A stretch of DNA of 64,000 nucleotides. It comes from Pyrocephalus nanus. Taxonomy: Eukaryota; Chordata; Aves; Passeriformes; Tyrannidae. The notes under the pieces are model-generated. The model did no database searches. It was not told the origin of the DNA and saw only the letters and a list, made by a program, of their open reading frames with translations. Location: the NCBI GenBank assembly GCA_038380795.1, contig CM076276.1, forward strand, positions 11,050,001 to 11,114,000, in the 5' to 3' direction. Shown in pieces: positions 32,701-43,730 of the stretch. The position numbers and the translations under genes were made by a program. Every line of letters begins with the position of its first letter. The stretch's first letter is position 1.

Positions 32701-33045
32701 TGGGATCAATAAGACACCTCCGACTCCTCTATTTACAAACTAGCTGCCTTCAGCAGCCAGGCTGTTTAAGCACTTCATTCCCATTCAGGAGGGCCATCTG
32801 CTGCCTTTTGCTGTAAGTCTCTCTGAAAACCTCAGCCTTGACAAGCTCGAGATATGTCAGCGCAGTTATCAGCGGAAAGCAACATCTGCCGTGCCTGACA
32901 CCCACTATTGTAGGCCATTTAATCTGTCCCCCTCCTCCCTTTAACTGCAGACAACAGCTCCCTATATTATATTTTCCCACTCAATTAGCACTATCATCCT
33001 GCTGAAATAGAGGCCAATTTACCTTTAATGACATCATTGTTAGGA
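32701..33045. promoter_or_regulatory. Candidate conserved noncoding element
   Basis: Even-complexity DNA between two CpG-rich segments, with ACTCAATTAGCAC near 32980, GGCCAATTTACCTTTAATGACATCATTG in part near 33011 (CCAAT plus CRE-like TGACATCA), GATATGTCAG near 32851 and CCATTTAATCTG near 32916. No frame of credible length crosses it. Enhancer or promoter-proximal role is inferred. Confidence 0.45.
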
Positions 33046-33204
33046 GAGTGGCAGCCCTGGCCGGTGGCTGGCGGGAGGCAGCCCGTCTCCCCGGCTCGCG
33101 GGCGCTCGGGCAGCCTATCCGCGCTGCCTTCACCCCGACCACAGACATTGTTTCCGACAGTTCGCAGAGGCAGTGTGGCGGAAAATTGAGTCCAGATTCA
33201 TTAG
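33046..33204. promoter_or_regulatory. Short CpG-dense segment
   Basis: CpG-rich (GGCTCGCGGGCGCTCGGG near 33091), continuous with the conserved-looking elements on both sides. Confidence 0.4.
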
Positions 33205-33273
33205 TTTTTTTTTTTTTTTTTTTCCTCCTGCTCCCCCCCCACCTTTTTTTTTTTTTTTTTTTTTTTTTTTTCC
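33205..33273. repeat. Two long T tracts joined by a pyrimidine linker
   Basis: Nineteen T (33205-33223), a C/T-rich linker with a single G and a C8 run (33224-33243), then 28 T (33244-33271). It is close to a pure homopyrimidine stretch of about 69 bases, with T-C-T mirror character. The Lys-rich or Phe-rich peptides read across it are artefacts. Confidence 0.9.
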
Positions 33274-33600
33274 GTCGTGCACTGCTCAAGTCAGTTAAAT
33301 TGATACATTTCCTAACAAAATTGAAGTGCTTTGTGCTGCCAGCGGAAAGCCTGGTGACCCTGCGCGGCCCACCGAGCAGCCAAAACGAGTTGATGGATCC
33401 ATTAGGCCGCGCAGAATGCCTTCCCCCTCTGCCTCCGCTCCTGAGTGACACTGTAAATCTGAACCAATTTCAGTCCCTAATCATCATTACAAACCCCTCC
33501 ACTGTTCATTTATTACTCTACAATTCTAATACAGCACACGACTGGGTCAGTGCACGGGGAGTTGGCACGGATGTGGAGACAGGCTTAAAGAGACCATAAT
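33274..33600. promoter_or_regulatory. Candidate conserved noncoding element
   Basis: Follows the T tract: AGTCAGTTAAATTGATACATT near 33290 in part, AATCTGAACCAATTTCAG near 33454, CTAATCATCATTAC near 33477, and a CpG-containing middle (33355-33420). Even complexity and homeodomain cores resemble the other blocks. No protein is supported. Confidence 0.4.
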
Positions 33601-35225
33601 CCTTCCCAGGTTTTATCGGGGAAGCAAACCTGATTTGGACCTCCCCAGTCCCCACATGCTGCCCCCTGCCTCCAGCTCAGTGATCAGATGGATCAGATGA
33701 TGTCTGCCTGGACCGGTGATGGGAGCACAGACTCCAGAGCAGGGAGGGGGAACACACATCTGAAGAATGCAGGAATCACGGCATGCCACATGAGCCCCAC
33801 AAGGGATGGGGTGCTGCTGGAAGGCTGGCACAGCTTCTCTGATCCCTCAACTATGGGATGGACAGGTGTCCAAAAGGTGCTGCAAGCCTGCAGGCACACA
33901 AAGGAGGGTATTTGGGTATTGGCAGCTGTGCAAAGAGGGTGTTTGTGTAGATGAGGAGCTGGCACATGCCTGAGAAGGACCATGAGGATGGGGGATGTTG
34001 AGAACTGGGGGTTTATTGAGGTCCCCCATTGGTTTGGATTCAATACAGGATTGAATCTTTTTGGAGCTGAAAAGCCTCAGTGGATGTCCCTGCAGTGATG
34101 GCTCCTGCAGGTAGAGGTGGGTAGAGAGGCTTTGGGTGAGATCAGGAGTGGTTGGGGCACTTATTGCTGAAGCAGGATGGGCTTCATGTGGGGACAGGCC
34201 GGTCTTGTGTGGGAGATGGGCTGCAGAACCAGGATAAAAGGGAGTGAGCAGGGTGCAGGCACTCAGAGTCCCAGTCCAGAGGTTGAGCAGAAGGTTAAAG
34301 AACTAAGAAACTTATGGCTGAAATGTCTCTTCCTATGTAGGCTTTATGTGGGGTGGGGGTTACTGTGGAGGGTTGTCCTTGTTTGATGAGTCAAAGAAGC
34401 AAGAATGATAGTTTTACAAAGGACTGATGGTCAAACCCCTGTTTGATTTACTCCTTCAATGAAAAGACTGGGTAGCAAGTCTGCATCTCATGGGAAAGAC
34501 TGGTGCCTTTGCTGGGATGCCAAAACCTGAGTTTGTGACCACGGATCTGCCTGGATGATCAGGAGGATGTCAGCCTCCAGAAAGTGTCAGTTTTTCTGCC
34601 GGTGACAACCAAAGTGGGGCTTTTTCTACAACTCATGTGCCAGACATGCATTTCACTTCCTGCTACAGGGTCCCAGGCTCGAGGTCAGCCTTGTCTGGCA
34701 GGGAGATGTGACAGCTGCTGAACCATGCCTGGGCCAACCAGCAACCCCTGTCAGCCCCAGCATTCAGCTGCCTCTCACTCTCACAGCAAAACTTCCCAAA
34801 GTTTTCTCTGCCCACAGCCTTCATTAGGAGCAGCAGCAGAGATCTTCATAAAAATGAAACAGCATTAAATAATACAGTCCTAAAGCCAAAAGAGGTGGGG
34901 TTTGCTGGAGGGATTTGGCTAGGGTGAACAGCTTCAAAAGCAGTCTTGGTGACCTTCATCTCCTGTGACCATCCCTGGGGCGGGATCAGCTCATTTCTGA
35001 GCTGGGGGTAAGAGCAGCTCCTTGGCACTACCCCTATGGACCTGGTTTTTAGGAAGATCAGTATTTGAGTCCTTACAGGTCAATCTGTGGTTGAATCTCC
35101 CTGTCTCCATCACCCCCATGTACTACATTTCTGTGGAACTGAGCCAGTGGTGGCCCTGTGACGCAGATTCCTGTATGTCAGTGTGTTGGCCCTTGGTGTT
35201 TCCTCTGTTTACAGCTCAACCAATG
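33601..35225. other. Intergenic, no gene seen
   Basis: Mid-GC, unique DNA without recognisable frames, repeats or RNA genes. Confidence 0.55.
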
Positions 35226-35229
35226 CCTC

Positions 35230-35530
35230 TCAGTCCACACTGTTGTTAATGCCCATATTTAAGGCAGTCCAGATTAGTTTCTCAAGTAGCATTTTGCAAG
35301 GGTCAATATCAAATGCTTTACTGAAGTCTAGATCCACTGTGTCTTCTGTAAGACTTTTCATCCACTAATTTTGCAATTTGATCCAAAAAAAAAAAAAAAA
35401 AAAAAGCTATCAAGTTGGTCTGGCATGACTTGTTCTTTATAAAGCAATGTTGTTTATTGCTCGTGATTGGGTTATCCTCTAGGTGCTTTCAAACATGCAC
35501 CAAACAGCCTATTAATGCCTTCTGTGACAC
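35230..35530 (-). mobile_element. CR1 LINE fragment (reverse transcriptase region), decayed
   Basis: On the minus strand, 35449 down to 35405 reads HCFIKNKSCQTNLIA, the counterpart of the CR1 reverse-transcriptase block HGF.KG.SC.TNLI. The codons before it read LKAPRDNPITSNKQ, fitting the CR1 sequence ahead of this block. Further on, IAKLVDEKS in one frame and VDLDFSKAFD (35337-35308) in another match LVDEG..VDVVYLDFSKAFD. The frame changes between these pieces, and a run of about 20 A (35385-35404) on the plus strand interrupts the coding strand, so the copy is inactive. The element is 5'- and 3'-truncated; its outer limits are estimates from fading similarity. CR1 is the dominant LINE of birds, crocodilians and turtles, which is the main clue to the organism. 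Confidence 0.85.
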
Positions 35531-38500
35531 TCTGGGTTTGACAAAACCCAGCCGAACCTGCTGCTCGCACAACTGGGTTCGAGTACAGCTCACCAGCAGC
35601 TGCTGGGACATATGTTCACTGTGCACACCAAGGGCCTGATTCATCTCTCACACCAGTGTAAGGCAGGAATAAGTCAGCTCAGCGGCAGGCTCGAGAATCC
35701 AGAGGCAGGTTTGGTGCAGCAGATGTTGTGTTGCTGTTGCAGGCAGTATTCCTGAGCTTGCTTTTACTGGCTGTTTCCCACCATGACCCACAGGATCAGA
35801 TGTAAGGGTTTCTCTTGGGGTAGAGGGGTGGGAATCACTGGCTACATAATCAGTGTTTTATGCCACTCAACTGTATGGTTCAAACCTTTGGGTGAGTGAT
35901 TTGAATTCTATGTAAAGGCATTTGGGCCATGTCCAAATCAGTCCTGGTAGAGTGCCTGCTACAGAAAACACGAGGATAAATACTTTACAGGAGTGTGTTA
36001 GCATTTCTGTCTGTTCTGATCATGAAAATATAGCCCTGCTGCTTCCTACACCATAGCCTGGTGCACGGTCCAGGCCTCCTTCCTCTTCTGAGGTATTTTC
36101 ATTCAATTCCAAGGCCTCTCCTTCTCCTCCTCTGATGATGATGCACTGTGCTGTGCTGATGTTATCCCAGAGACTCCCCAGATAGAGTCACTGGATTGTG
36201 CCTTGGCATTGCCAAGACTGAGGGCACCCTCCCCTCCCTCATTTCAGTGGAACAAAGATCATGACCATGATGCTGAAAGAGCTGAAGAGGTACTGCAGGC
36301 TCTGCGTTGCATTAGCTGTGCTTCCATTGCCTACGGAGCTCTGCTGCTGTATAAATAACGGAGCTGACACAGCACCTTCTGGGATATGTTTTCCACAGTT
36401 TCATAAGACCTTCAGTAGCTGCGCGATGGTGCCTCGGCACAACCAGCCTCCCCGTGATCTATAACACTGACAGCTCAGGAGGCTTTTGAGGGATATGGCA
36501 TACAAGAGCGAATTTCCAAAGTATTGCATGGGCTTGGGGTTGTATTGCTCCCTGCTGACTCCCCAGGCTCGTGCAGTGCTGCAATACTCTGAAAATTAAC
36601 TCCTTTATGGCAAGACACTCAAATCGCGCGGCCCAGGAGAGAAGGATCCAGCCCGGTGGGACTGGTTGCAGCACACGCTGCTGGTACAGCCTGCTGGCCA
36701 AGCAGCCTTGCTCCAGCTGATGTTCCAGGTCTGGCACAGCCCTCTGAAGCCCGCTACGGCTCATGGCTAAGCCAAGGAAAAGATTATTGGGACTTGTTGT
36801 AATCTCTTTGGTCCTCCCAGGAGATTAAAATAGTTTGTTTCACTGCTGGAGCATAATCTTGAGAAGGGAAGAATTAGTCTAAGGAGGATCATGGTGAAGG
36901 GTCCTTAACAGTGTGATTTACAAAGTTCATCTGACCCAGACTGCTGATGATCCTAGTCTAGTTGAAAATACAGTGTGAACCAAACTACTTATTCCTCCTT
37001 CCCCCTTGTGCCTGTGACTTTGGATGGATTTTGTGGAAATGAAAGGCAAATAAAACCCATCCATGGGCATAAGGAATCTGTAAAAATGGAGACACCTCTG
37101 AAAAGCTCAGAAACAGATGACTTTTCTGTGCATTTTCCCTCAGACCTGCATTTTCTCCTCAGATAGAAGGGTCCACTGGGTTCAAGCCAAGCTCATCCAG
37201 AAAGACTGAGAACCTTTCAGAGACCACAAATTTCTGGAAAGGAAAATCTTTTGCATTTATGGACACTAGCACATCCAAGTGTTGCATGACAATGGCAAGC
37301 AATAACCAGTGTCTCGCCTTATAAAACAGGTGAGGGAATGATATTATGACCTTCATTTATCGTTAACAGTGATTATTGTGTATTAGCCCCAAAATGGTCT
37401 CTAAAGGTCATCCTTTTCCCAGAGGAAGTCCTGGTCTTTGCATTTGGGAGTATTGTTTTGGTGTGGGCTGTTGCAACACCCTGATCTTGAAGCCGCTGTG
37501 GATGGAGCTCTCAGTGGGTGTCGGGAGAAATGAGTTGGGTGATGGAGGGTGCCTGCACTGAGAGCACTGGGATCTCCTTTGGAGCAAGAGTCTGTGAGTG
37601 CAGAGCCCAAGAGGGAGCTGCAGAGTGTTTAACATGACCAAATTAACCCCTGTGGACAGGCAAACACTTGTTTACGGAGCAGAGGAAAGCAGAGATGGAA
37701 ATTTATGGTGTCACTAAAAGAACTTCTCACCTGAAGTACAGAGAAGAGGAAAGAGATAGCAATATTTCCCACTGAAAGGAGGAAGCAAAGCTCTTAACAA
37801 ATCAATACCCTTATTTAGTCAATAAACCCACAAAACAACCCCTCCAGGGGATAAACATGGAGAAAATTCGCAGCTTGCAAACAGGCAGGCTCCAATTCTG
37901 GCCTTTGACAAGGCAGTCGCAGTAAATGCGTCGGTCTCTCTTGGTCGCAGGGAGTTCAGTACGGGGCTGGTCTTTTGGGAGCACACGGGGCAGGGGGAGG
38001 CTGCAGGCTGAAGCTGCGCACCTGGGAGCCACGGTGAAGAGGTGAAGGGTCTTGGGAGCGCCCCGTGAGGAGGGTGAGCACATTAACTCGGGTTAACATC
38101 TCCTCCTGGTGTGGTGCATCGGGCCCCACTGGCTTCAGCACTCTTATCCTGGGGAATGGGAAGGAGGAGCAGCACCTAGGCAGGGATACTGCAGGTAAGC
38201 TGGGAGCATGCCTGGGGCAAACCTCAGCAAGAAATGCACGGACCTGATCCCAGCAGGGGCTCAGAAACACCTCTGGTAGAAAGGCAAAGGCATCTTAGAT
38301 TATAGAGATATTTACAGGGCTGCGAGCCTCCAGCAGCCAACAGCTGGAGTCAGAAACTCATGACACACACCTATGATGTGCAAGATGTTAAGAAATTAAT
38401 TTAAAATGGTTTCTTTCTTTTTTTTTTCCCCTAAATATATGTATTTATTTTTGCTTAGCCTGCAGGCTTTACATCTTCAAGTTTTCCTCCGTAACCATGA

Positions 38501-40250
38501 ACTAGAAATTCGCTTGGAAGAAATCCAAATTGTTCTCTTATTCACAAGATTTCAAGAGCTGGAGCTTTGGGAAAACCATCCTTGCCATTACAGCACTCGT
38601 GGTAGACTCCCAGGAGCCACCACATCAGAAGCACAGCTGAGCAGCACCACGGCACGGACTCCCAGAGCCTTGCACAAAAATCCTCCACCCTTCAGCAGCA
38701 CGAGACACTGGATGCCAGGTATCCAAAACAAGTGAAATGAAGGTCTTTGTTGGATTTTTGTTCAATCACAAATGAGCCTTTGAACCTTCTGAATTAATTT
38801 TCCATCCATGGGATGGATCAGACCTTGGGAATGCATCCTGGCTCTGCTGGCCATGCAGCGTCTCTCCTTTCTGAAAGCTGAAATAGTGGGCCAGAATTTA
38901 CAGGCAGTATTTTGGGTGGAGAACTGGAGGAATTCAAACAAAGCCAATGGCTTTCCATAGTGGTACCCAAGACCTCCATGACCTAATGAAGCAGAGAATT
39001 ATTCCCTTGTGGGTCTATGATTTTCTCCACAACACAGTTGTAGACTGTTATGTGTGTTAAAAGGGAGATATCCTCAGTCAGGGCTCACCAATATCGCTCC
39101 ACTGAACTGTGAGATGCTCAGATTTATTCCAGCCAACTCCTGGCCCAATATATACATGGTTTATGTTGTATTTATTTTTTTTTCCTTCTCTTTTTTCCTC
39201 TGATGCTCTGTTCATTACCCAGAGCATCCGTCAAGAAGTGAAGCACTTATTAGTATAGGATAGCATCTGTCCTCTTGTGTTTTTGAGAAAGCTCATGGTT
39301 GAAATGGAGCCAGAGGTTGAGTTATAGGCAACACCTGACTGTTAGAGTTCAAAGCTGGCTTCTAATTGTGTTTTGGAACTGGACACTCACAGTTGGGAAA
39401 GCTACTGCCTGATCTTATACTCTGATAAAATGCATGAGTTGCAGTATATATTAGAACTTCCTATTCAGGATACTTCCAGAGACTGGTAAGTTTTTGGACT
39501 TGCTTGGGTAAAGGTTCAGCAAACCTGAATTTGGAAACAGGGGGAGCCAGGCATGGATGCAGGAGAATTTGCACTGAAAGCTGTCTGTCTGCTTTGGGTA
39601 TCTGGGTTTGCACCATGAAGCTGCCAAGAAAAATCACCAAGAAATGCTGTAGAGTCTTCCTGCCTTTGGAGAAGAGGTTCAGAAATTCAGGCAGGGAAAA
39701 GTAATTTAGTAAGTGTACAAGAGGCTGCTACTTGGTGCAAAAGTGAGGAAAACATTTGTGTCTGGGCTCTCTCAAGAAACAAAGATGTCTCCAAAATGAG
39801 TTTCTGGCCCTGGTCACCTGGCTCCAAAACCCTGTCAGACCTCAGATATAGGGGTCAGACTGCAAACTCAGCTCTGCTGGTAAATCCAGAGCATTTCTAT
39901 GAAAATGCTGAGTTTTACACCAGCATAGCTAGGATTGCACCCAGGCCCCTATCAGTTAATGCTCTAGTAATTGGATGCAAATGTGCTGGGGTAGGCAGGG
40001 TGTGGGGAGTTCATGAAGATAAAGGCACCTCAAATATGCTCTATAGTCAATCTGTGTTTCTTGAAAGAGAGACATCTGTATCTCTAAATTTAGAACCTAT
40101 ACTCTCTTTCCAGCAGGTAATAAACCAGCAAGCGCTGTACATATTTTTTTCTATTTTGAATTCTGTTAACTGACAATTTAACCTAAAATCCCTCATATTT
40201 CCTACTTGTTCAGCTGTAAATAGAGACTGACAGTTTATTTTCAAACATCC
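35531..40250. other. Intergenic, no gene seen
   Basis: Mostly mid-GC, unique DNA. T-rich runs lie near 38418 and 39173, and a TGATGATGATG stretch near 36134. A 125-codon plus-strand frame (39796-40173) and a 109-codon one (38406-38735) were examined and lack recognisable domains or exon signals. Confidence 0.55.
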
Positions 40251-40257
40251 TGGCTTT

Positions 40258-40298
40258 AAAAAAAAAAAAAAAAAAACCAACAAAAAAAAAAAAAAAAA
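40258..40298. repeat. A-rich simple sequence
   Basis: Two A runs (20 and about 15 bases) are split by CCAAC and followed by CACAACCACACC-type sequence. No retroposed gene body is evident upstream. Confidence 0.85.
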
Positions 40299-40359
40299 GC
40301 CACAACCACACCATCACAACACAACTCACCATCTGAAATAAATACTTATGGATCCATGA

Positions 40360-40560
40360 CAGACTACAGACGTGCAGTCAATGCTCCGCAGCAATCTCTT
40401 GGAGCTGTCACACTCCGTGATCGGTCTTTTACAAACACAAACACTGCTGATTTCTTATCAAATGTAAAACCTCCGCAGCTCTTTCGTAAATGGTTACCGC
40501 GAGCATGAAATCGACATTGTGAATCACATGTGACACTGCCTTGTCTGCTTGTAATTGAGC
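40360..40560. promoter_or_regulatory. Candidate conserved noncoding element
   Basis: Unique, even-complexity DNA just upstream of a short CpG-rich stretch (40556-40625). Visible words are TTTCGTAAATGG near 40482, GTGAATCACATGTGACAC near 40519 (near-palindromic E-box CACATGTG) and TTGTAATTGAGC near 40548. No frame of note. Inferred regulatory DNA. Confidence 0.4.
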
Positions 40561-41330
40561 CGCGTGGGGAAGGCGCCGGTGCCGCGACAGCCGCGCACAC
40601 CCCGCTCCCCAGCACCCCGCGAGCAGAGGAGGATGAGCCTGGGCTGGCTGGGTGCTGGGGGTTTGCTTCTTTCTTCAGTGCAGTTAAGGCTCTGTCCCAC
40701 TTGGTTTCAGTCCCTGTGGGGTCAGCGTGGATGAGGTGGATGAGGTTTCTTTACCCGGGGAGGGTTTGGGGTGGGAGGCTGCGTGGGAAAGGGGTGTGAG
40801 TGCTGCCTGTGCTGTCCCAAAGAGCGGCAGAGGGGAAAGGGAGACTTGCATGCTAGCAGGATTCCTTTCTGCCTGGACACCCAAAATGCCATCTGGAAAC
40901 CAAGAGTCTGTTGGGGTGTCACCAGCAAATGAAGCCTGTGGGTCCTGGTCCCAATCCCAGTCCCAGTCCCAGACCTGCTGATAGGGCAAGACCCTTCCTC
41001 CAACAGCACTTGGGGTCCCTCTCCAATTCTGACACTGCAGTGGGCACAGCATGGCATGTCCTGGCTGCTTAGTGCCCCTTCAGACTGAACAAACAGAGCC
41101 CTAATCCTCTCCCTTCCCCATTCCTGCTATTTTTTTAGTATAACCCAAATGAGTAATTCCCTGGGTTGAAGTTCCCTGTGTGTCCCATCAGAATCTGGCT
41201 TTAGTCCTTACTCTCCCACATTCAATACATGAGGTAGATCTGCTCTCTGAGGATCCCCACTTTTGGGTCCATCTGGACAACCCTAAAACATTCTCCTCTT
41301 TGCACAAAGTCGTTACCTAGCTTGGTACAG
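40561..41330. other. Intergenic with short CpG-rich start, no gene seen
   Basis: The first 65 bp are CpG-rich (GGCGCCGGTGCCGCG near 40570). The rest is mid-GC. A 122-codon minus-strand frame (40684-41052) contains a WDWDWDWD-like peptide produced by the hexamer repeat at 40950 and is not credible as a protein. Confidence 0.55.
40950..40970 (-). other. Regular G3N3 quadruplex motif
   Basis: On the minus strand four GGG runs are separated by exactly three bases each (ACT, ACT, ATT). They are read from CCC at 40950-40952, 40956-40958, 40962-40964 and 40968-40970 on the plus strand. This fits the canonical intramolecular G-quadruplex pattern with equal loops and is also a short hexamer repeat. 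Confidence 0.85.
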
Positions 41331-42165
41331 TCGGGGTGACCCATTAAAATAAAGCACAGAAAAAAAACAGAATTATGAAACATTTACATGGAAACATTTC
41401 CCTCATCTCTATCTATAAATAAAACTGTGTCCTATTAACCAGGAGGTGGAAGATGAGTAGAAATACAGTGGTCTATCTATTTATATAATGATATAATCTA
41501 TCTAAATAAAACTAATCTATTTTTCATGCCATCTATTTCTCCAATCTAAAATATACTCGTTACCATGGAGCAATGATGTCACTAAAATGAATGACACCCA
41601 TAAATGCAGACGAGCTGTAGTTATTCTGATGATCCAGGACTTCTCTCTTTGCTCATTTGCTTAATTTTACACATGTGAGGAGTAGCTTGGAGCTAAATAG
41701 TATCACACCAGCAGCAAGCCAAGCAATGTTCCCGCTGACTGCAGACTGAGGGCTTTGCTCTGTGATGTATCACACTCCATGTGATTTTGCGGGCACGTGT
41801 GTGCCGTGGAGGTGCCTCTGCACATCCACCAAGAGAAGTGCAAACTGACTGTCTTTCACAATTCATTGCCAGCATTTGCTCAGCTCGGGGTAATTGCTGG
41901 TTTATTTATCAGTGCTCAGGAGCAGCGCAGGGTTGGGGGTGCTGTGTGTGTGTTCTCCACTGCGAGAAGTTTAACTTAATGCAATGTTGCATTTAATTTA
42001 TGGAATGCAGCCCGTTGCTATGGCATTGAGCACATAAAAAAACAATCAATAAATAAGTGAAATTGGTGTCAATGGGAATTTTGTACAAAGATGTGCAGTA
42101 GAGTATGACTCTTCATTTAGAAAGGCAAAGATACAATTTATTTCATCCTTTCTGGATGTAGTTTA
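41331..42165. promoter_or_regulatory. Candidate enhancer block with two RFX sites
   Basis: About 830 bp of AT-leaning, even-complexity DNA. An RFX-type GTTACCATGG half-plus-centre followed by GCAA lies at 41559-41573. A second, GTTGCTATGGCA, lies at 42014-42025 and matches 12 of 14 positions of the X-box. TCTATCTA(TA)AATAAAACT occurs twice in direct orientation (41408-41426 and 41497-41513), with a further TCTATCTAT at 41472. Frames are short. Function is inferred from motifs and texture. Confidence 0.5.
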
Positions 42166-43730
42166 ACCTCCCCCTCTTTGGAGAGGTGCATTTCCTGACC
42201 AAGAGTTATGTCTGTTTTGATTTTACTCAAGAATAATAAAAAATGTTTTCCTTTTGGTGGATTTATTGAGACCTTTGGCATTCCAAGACAGGATTTTCAT
42301 ATTCAAGACTGGAACTTACGGTCTGGAGCATCCAAAGGAAATGAAGTTGTGTATCAGTATGACACAAGCATTTGTGAGAAAGTCCTTCGAAATGCAAATA
42401 GTGATTATTTGGTGAGCCAGGCAGGCTGAAATAAATAGAAGATCTCCAGTAAACAGCATCAACATACAGGACTGAAAAAAAGAATCCGTGTCTTCAAAAA
42501 TACCAGTGCTGTGTCCTGTTGGTGTGGCTTGTGGTGGGAGGGGTTGACCACAAGGTCACTTCTCCTCCACAAGGTCTTCCTAAAATAGATGTTTATTCAG
42601 CAACGTTGCACAGGGTTTTGTCTATGCAAAAATTAGAGGATAAATCTAAGTGTGAAAAGGAAAGCTCTCAAAAAAACTCTAACTCCTGTTGGTTTGGTTT
42701 TAGTTTTCCAGTGTCATCAATCAGGCAATTTGAACACAGGCTCAAGTTAAAAATGGAGTTCTGGAAACTGCAGTGGGAAGTGGCCATACAGATGTGGCCA
42801 TATGAGCTGCCAAAGTGCTGCTGTATTTGGGTCTGGAGGAAGGCAGCCCCACAGGAAGAATGAATAAATGGGCAAGGTCTTACATATAGACCTTTAAAGG
42901 AGAACCAGAGCCACAGAAATCCCCCTCATTATCCGAGTTCACTATTTCTTATCTTCTGGCCAGCAGCCTCACTGCTTTTAATGAATTATACAAATGGGAA
43001 AAGCCTTTGCACATCTCTTTCCTTTACCATAGAGCTGCAGGAGAATTTGGGCAAGTGATTCCCAGGCTGTGAACGTGCAATGTCCCTGATGAGACCAGGA
43101 GGGTGGAGCTGGTGGAAGCAGCACAAACCCAAGGCACTAAGCTGTGTCATGCAATCAAAATAATCTGTACACCTGGCAGCCAGGTCCTGGCACCTGCAGG
43201 CCAACAAGATGGGATTTACCACTGAGCTCCATATTTACATTTTCCTGCAGCCTTTATGGCTGCCATCCTTTTGGTCCTTCATCCTCCCCCTTCTCCCTCT
43301 GTGCAGGCTGAAGCTGTGACAGGTGCATTTGTTGGCTTGATTCAGAGTCCACTGGTGCCAGCAGAAAACCTCCCCTAGACTTTAACAGATTTTGGGATGG
43401 ACTCCTGGCACCTGGCTCAGATGTCATCCAAGGGACAGCCCCCATTGTGCTGACCCATATTCACTCTTATGTATTTTCCATTTGGGAAAGCCCTGGGAGC
43501 TCCCAGGTATGACTGATTCCACAGGGCTGGCATCTTGAAAGCTGCTGAGGACGGCAACGGGGTTAAATGCAGCTCCCCCATCCTCCCAGAGTCTTCTGTC
43601 TGCTCCCCATGCCCAGGCACCTCTCTAGGGATGTGGGATGGAGGTGGCAGTCCAGGATCACCCACCCTGTGGGAAAGCAGAGCTCACCAACAAGCCCAGG
43701 GGCCAGCCCTGGCTCTCCCTGAATTAGAGA
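42166..43730. other. Intergenic, no gene seen
   Basis: Mid-GC DNA. A 73-codon plus-strand frame (42208-42429) has mixed composition and a GT dinucleotide in good donor context at 42412, but an in-frame stop lies 12 bases before its ATG and no homologue comes to mind, so it is not called as an exon. Confidence 0.5.

Noticed and set aside
40684..41052. Minus-strand frame with a WD-repeat-like peptide
   Set aside because: The alternating Trp-Asp run is only the translation of the GGGACT hexamer repeat.
42208..42429. 73-codon frame with a good-looking GT donor at 42412
   Set aside because: Length is within the background of this window, an in-frame stop lies just upstream of the ATG, and no homologue is recognised.
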